DNA of 6,127 nt from Wenzhouxiangella sp. (GTDB lineage Bacteria; Pseudomonadota; Gammaproteobacteria; Xanthomonadales; Wenzhouxiangellaceae), in assembly GCA_007119095.1 (NCBI GenBank), contig SKQI01000025.1, positions 1-6,127 on the forward strand. Reading direction: 5' to 3'. Shown in pieces: positions 5,605-6,127 of this stretch (positions are counted from its first letter, which is position 1; each line of letters starts with the position of its first letter). The position numbers and the translations under genes were made by a program. The notes under the pieces were generated by a model that saw only the letters and a list, made by a program, of their open reading frames with translations, was not told where the DNA came from and made no database searches.

Positions 5605-6127
5605 GTCACTACCCACAGCGACAGGTCACCAGGCAACGTCTTGGTGGGCGCATCTCTCATCACATCGCCGCGGCGACTCAAGACCAGCTCCCGGGCAGAA
5701 CGTCGCTTCAGTTCAGCGCAGAGCGTCGGCCAGTCGGAGCAGGCAAGGGTTGTCAACCGCCAGGCGTCTGGCTTAGACAAGCGCTGACCGAGCCATCGAC
5801 CGGCCTGTGCGGCCAGTTCAGCACCACCGCTGACCAACACATCCAGTCTGGCATCAGCCGCTTCGGCGCTGAGGATGCCAGACTCAAGCACAGTCTCAAG
5901 GCTGGCTGGCTGTTCAATCAGGGCAACAACAGGGCCTGTCCGGCCGGCGCCAGCAGCGGCCAGCAGCACCTGCCTGGTTGATCCGCTGGCCAGCGCCCAG
6001 GCCGAGCGCCCCAGACGACGACCGAGTCCACCCCCGTAGCCCACCAGCCCGGCGATCGCAATGTCGACTGGCTGCTCCAGTCGCTGCAGCGCAACGGCAA
6101 GGCTGCCGCGCTGCACATCGAGGCCTG
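5601..6127 (-). CDS. Unidentified protein, C-terminal 175 codons (start beyond right edge)
   Basis: The frame is open to the right edge, so the true start is outside the window; GTG at 6116 is the only in-frame start codon close to that edge. I do not recognise the family. The visible part has a Gly-rich stretch (GYGGGLGRRLG near 6040-6010 on the minus strand), then alternating short hydrophobic strands and helices: RQVLLAAAG, GPVVALIE, RLDVLVSGG, WRLTTLAC, ARELVLSRRGD, and a terminal LSLWVVT. The pattern suggests an alpha/beta (Rossmann- or universal-stress-like) fold, but no diagnostic motif confirms it. There is no clear membrane helix in the visible part. Its TGA overlaps the acyltransferase ATG as ATGA, so the two genes are probably co-translated and may share a pathway. 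That it is coding is supported by the long open frame and the tight coupling; the function is unknown. Confidence 0.7.
   Translation of the reverse strand, partial: GLDVQRGSLAVALQRLEQPVDIAIAGLVGYGGGLGRRLGRSAWALASGSTRQVLLAAAGAGRTGPVVALIEQPASLETVLESGILSAEAADARLDVLVSGGAELAAQAGRWLGQRLSKPDAWRLTTLACSDWPTLCAELKRRSARELVLSRRGDVMRDAPTKTLPGDLSLWVVT

Noticed and set aside
5604..5616. GTG at 5616 as the acyltransferase start
   Set aside because: It would add only four residues and enlarge the overlap with the upstream gene. The ATG at 5604 forms the common ATGA coupling and begins directly at the hydrophobic N-terminal helix.

Overview
This 6.1-kb window is GC-rich bacterial chromosome, almost wall-to-wall protein coding, with no RNA gene, mobile element or CRISPR array that I can see. 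The best clue to the host is a single 867-codon gene joining aspartate kinase to diaminopimelate decarboxylase. That fusion is known from Xanthomonas/Xylella-type gammaproteobacteria and relatives. Together with the eukaryote-like phosphorylation genes beside it, it suggests a gammaproteobacterium of the Xanthomonadales or a neighbouring lineage. That placement is inference.

Layout. (1) Positions 1-1474, minus strand: a phosphosignalling operon read right to left as PP2C-type Ser/Thr phosphatase (671-1474), a small FHA-domain protein with a C-terminal membrane anchor (105-644), and the first 12-13 codons of what is almost certainly a Hanks-type Ser/Thr protein kinase (1-38). The kinase runs off the left edge and begins at a TTG codon. 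(2) Positions 1475-1570: a 96-bp divergent intergenic region with an AT-rich box and a nested inverted repeat built from three copies of ATTCGAT. Neither flanking gene has a recognisable Shine-Dalgarno sequence. (3) Positions 1571-4174, plus strand: the lysC-lysA fusion, encoding the first and last enzymes of the diaminopimelate route to lysine. (4) Positions 4159-6127, minus strand: an unidentified alpha/beta-looking protein whose start lies beyond the right edge. It is coupled through an ATGA stop/start overlap to a PlsC-family acyltransferase with a long, partly membrane-embedded C-terminal region. The acyltransferase and the lysine gene converge and overlap by 16 bp.

How the genes work together. 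Kinase, phosphatase and FHA protein make a complete write/erase/read module for Ser/Thr phosphorylation, and the FHA protein is probably tethered to the inner membrane. The lysine gene is a separate anabolic unit that shares only the intergenic region with this module. The acyltransferase probably acts in phospholipid synthesis or remodelling, and its upstream partner is unknown. I see no clearly undescribed system. The most unusual points are the double dyad between the divergent genes, the missing Shine-Dalgarno sequences on both sides of it, and the unidentified partner of the acyltransferase.
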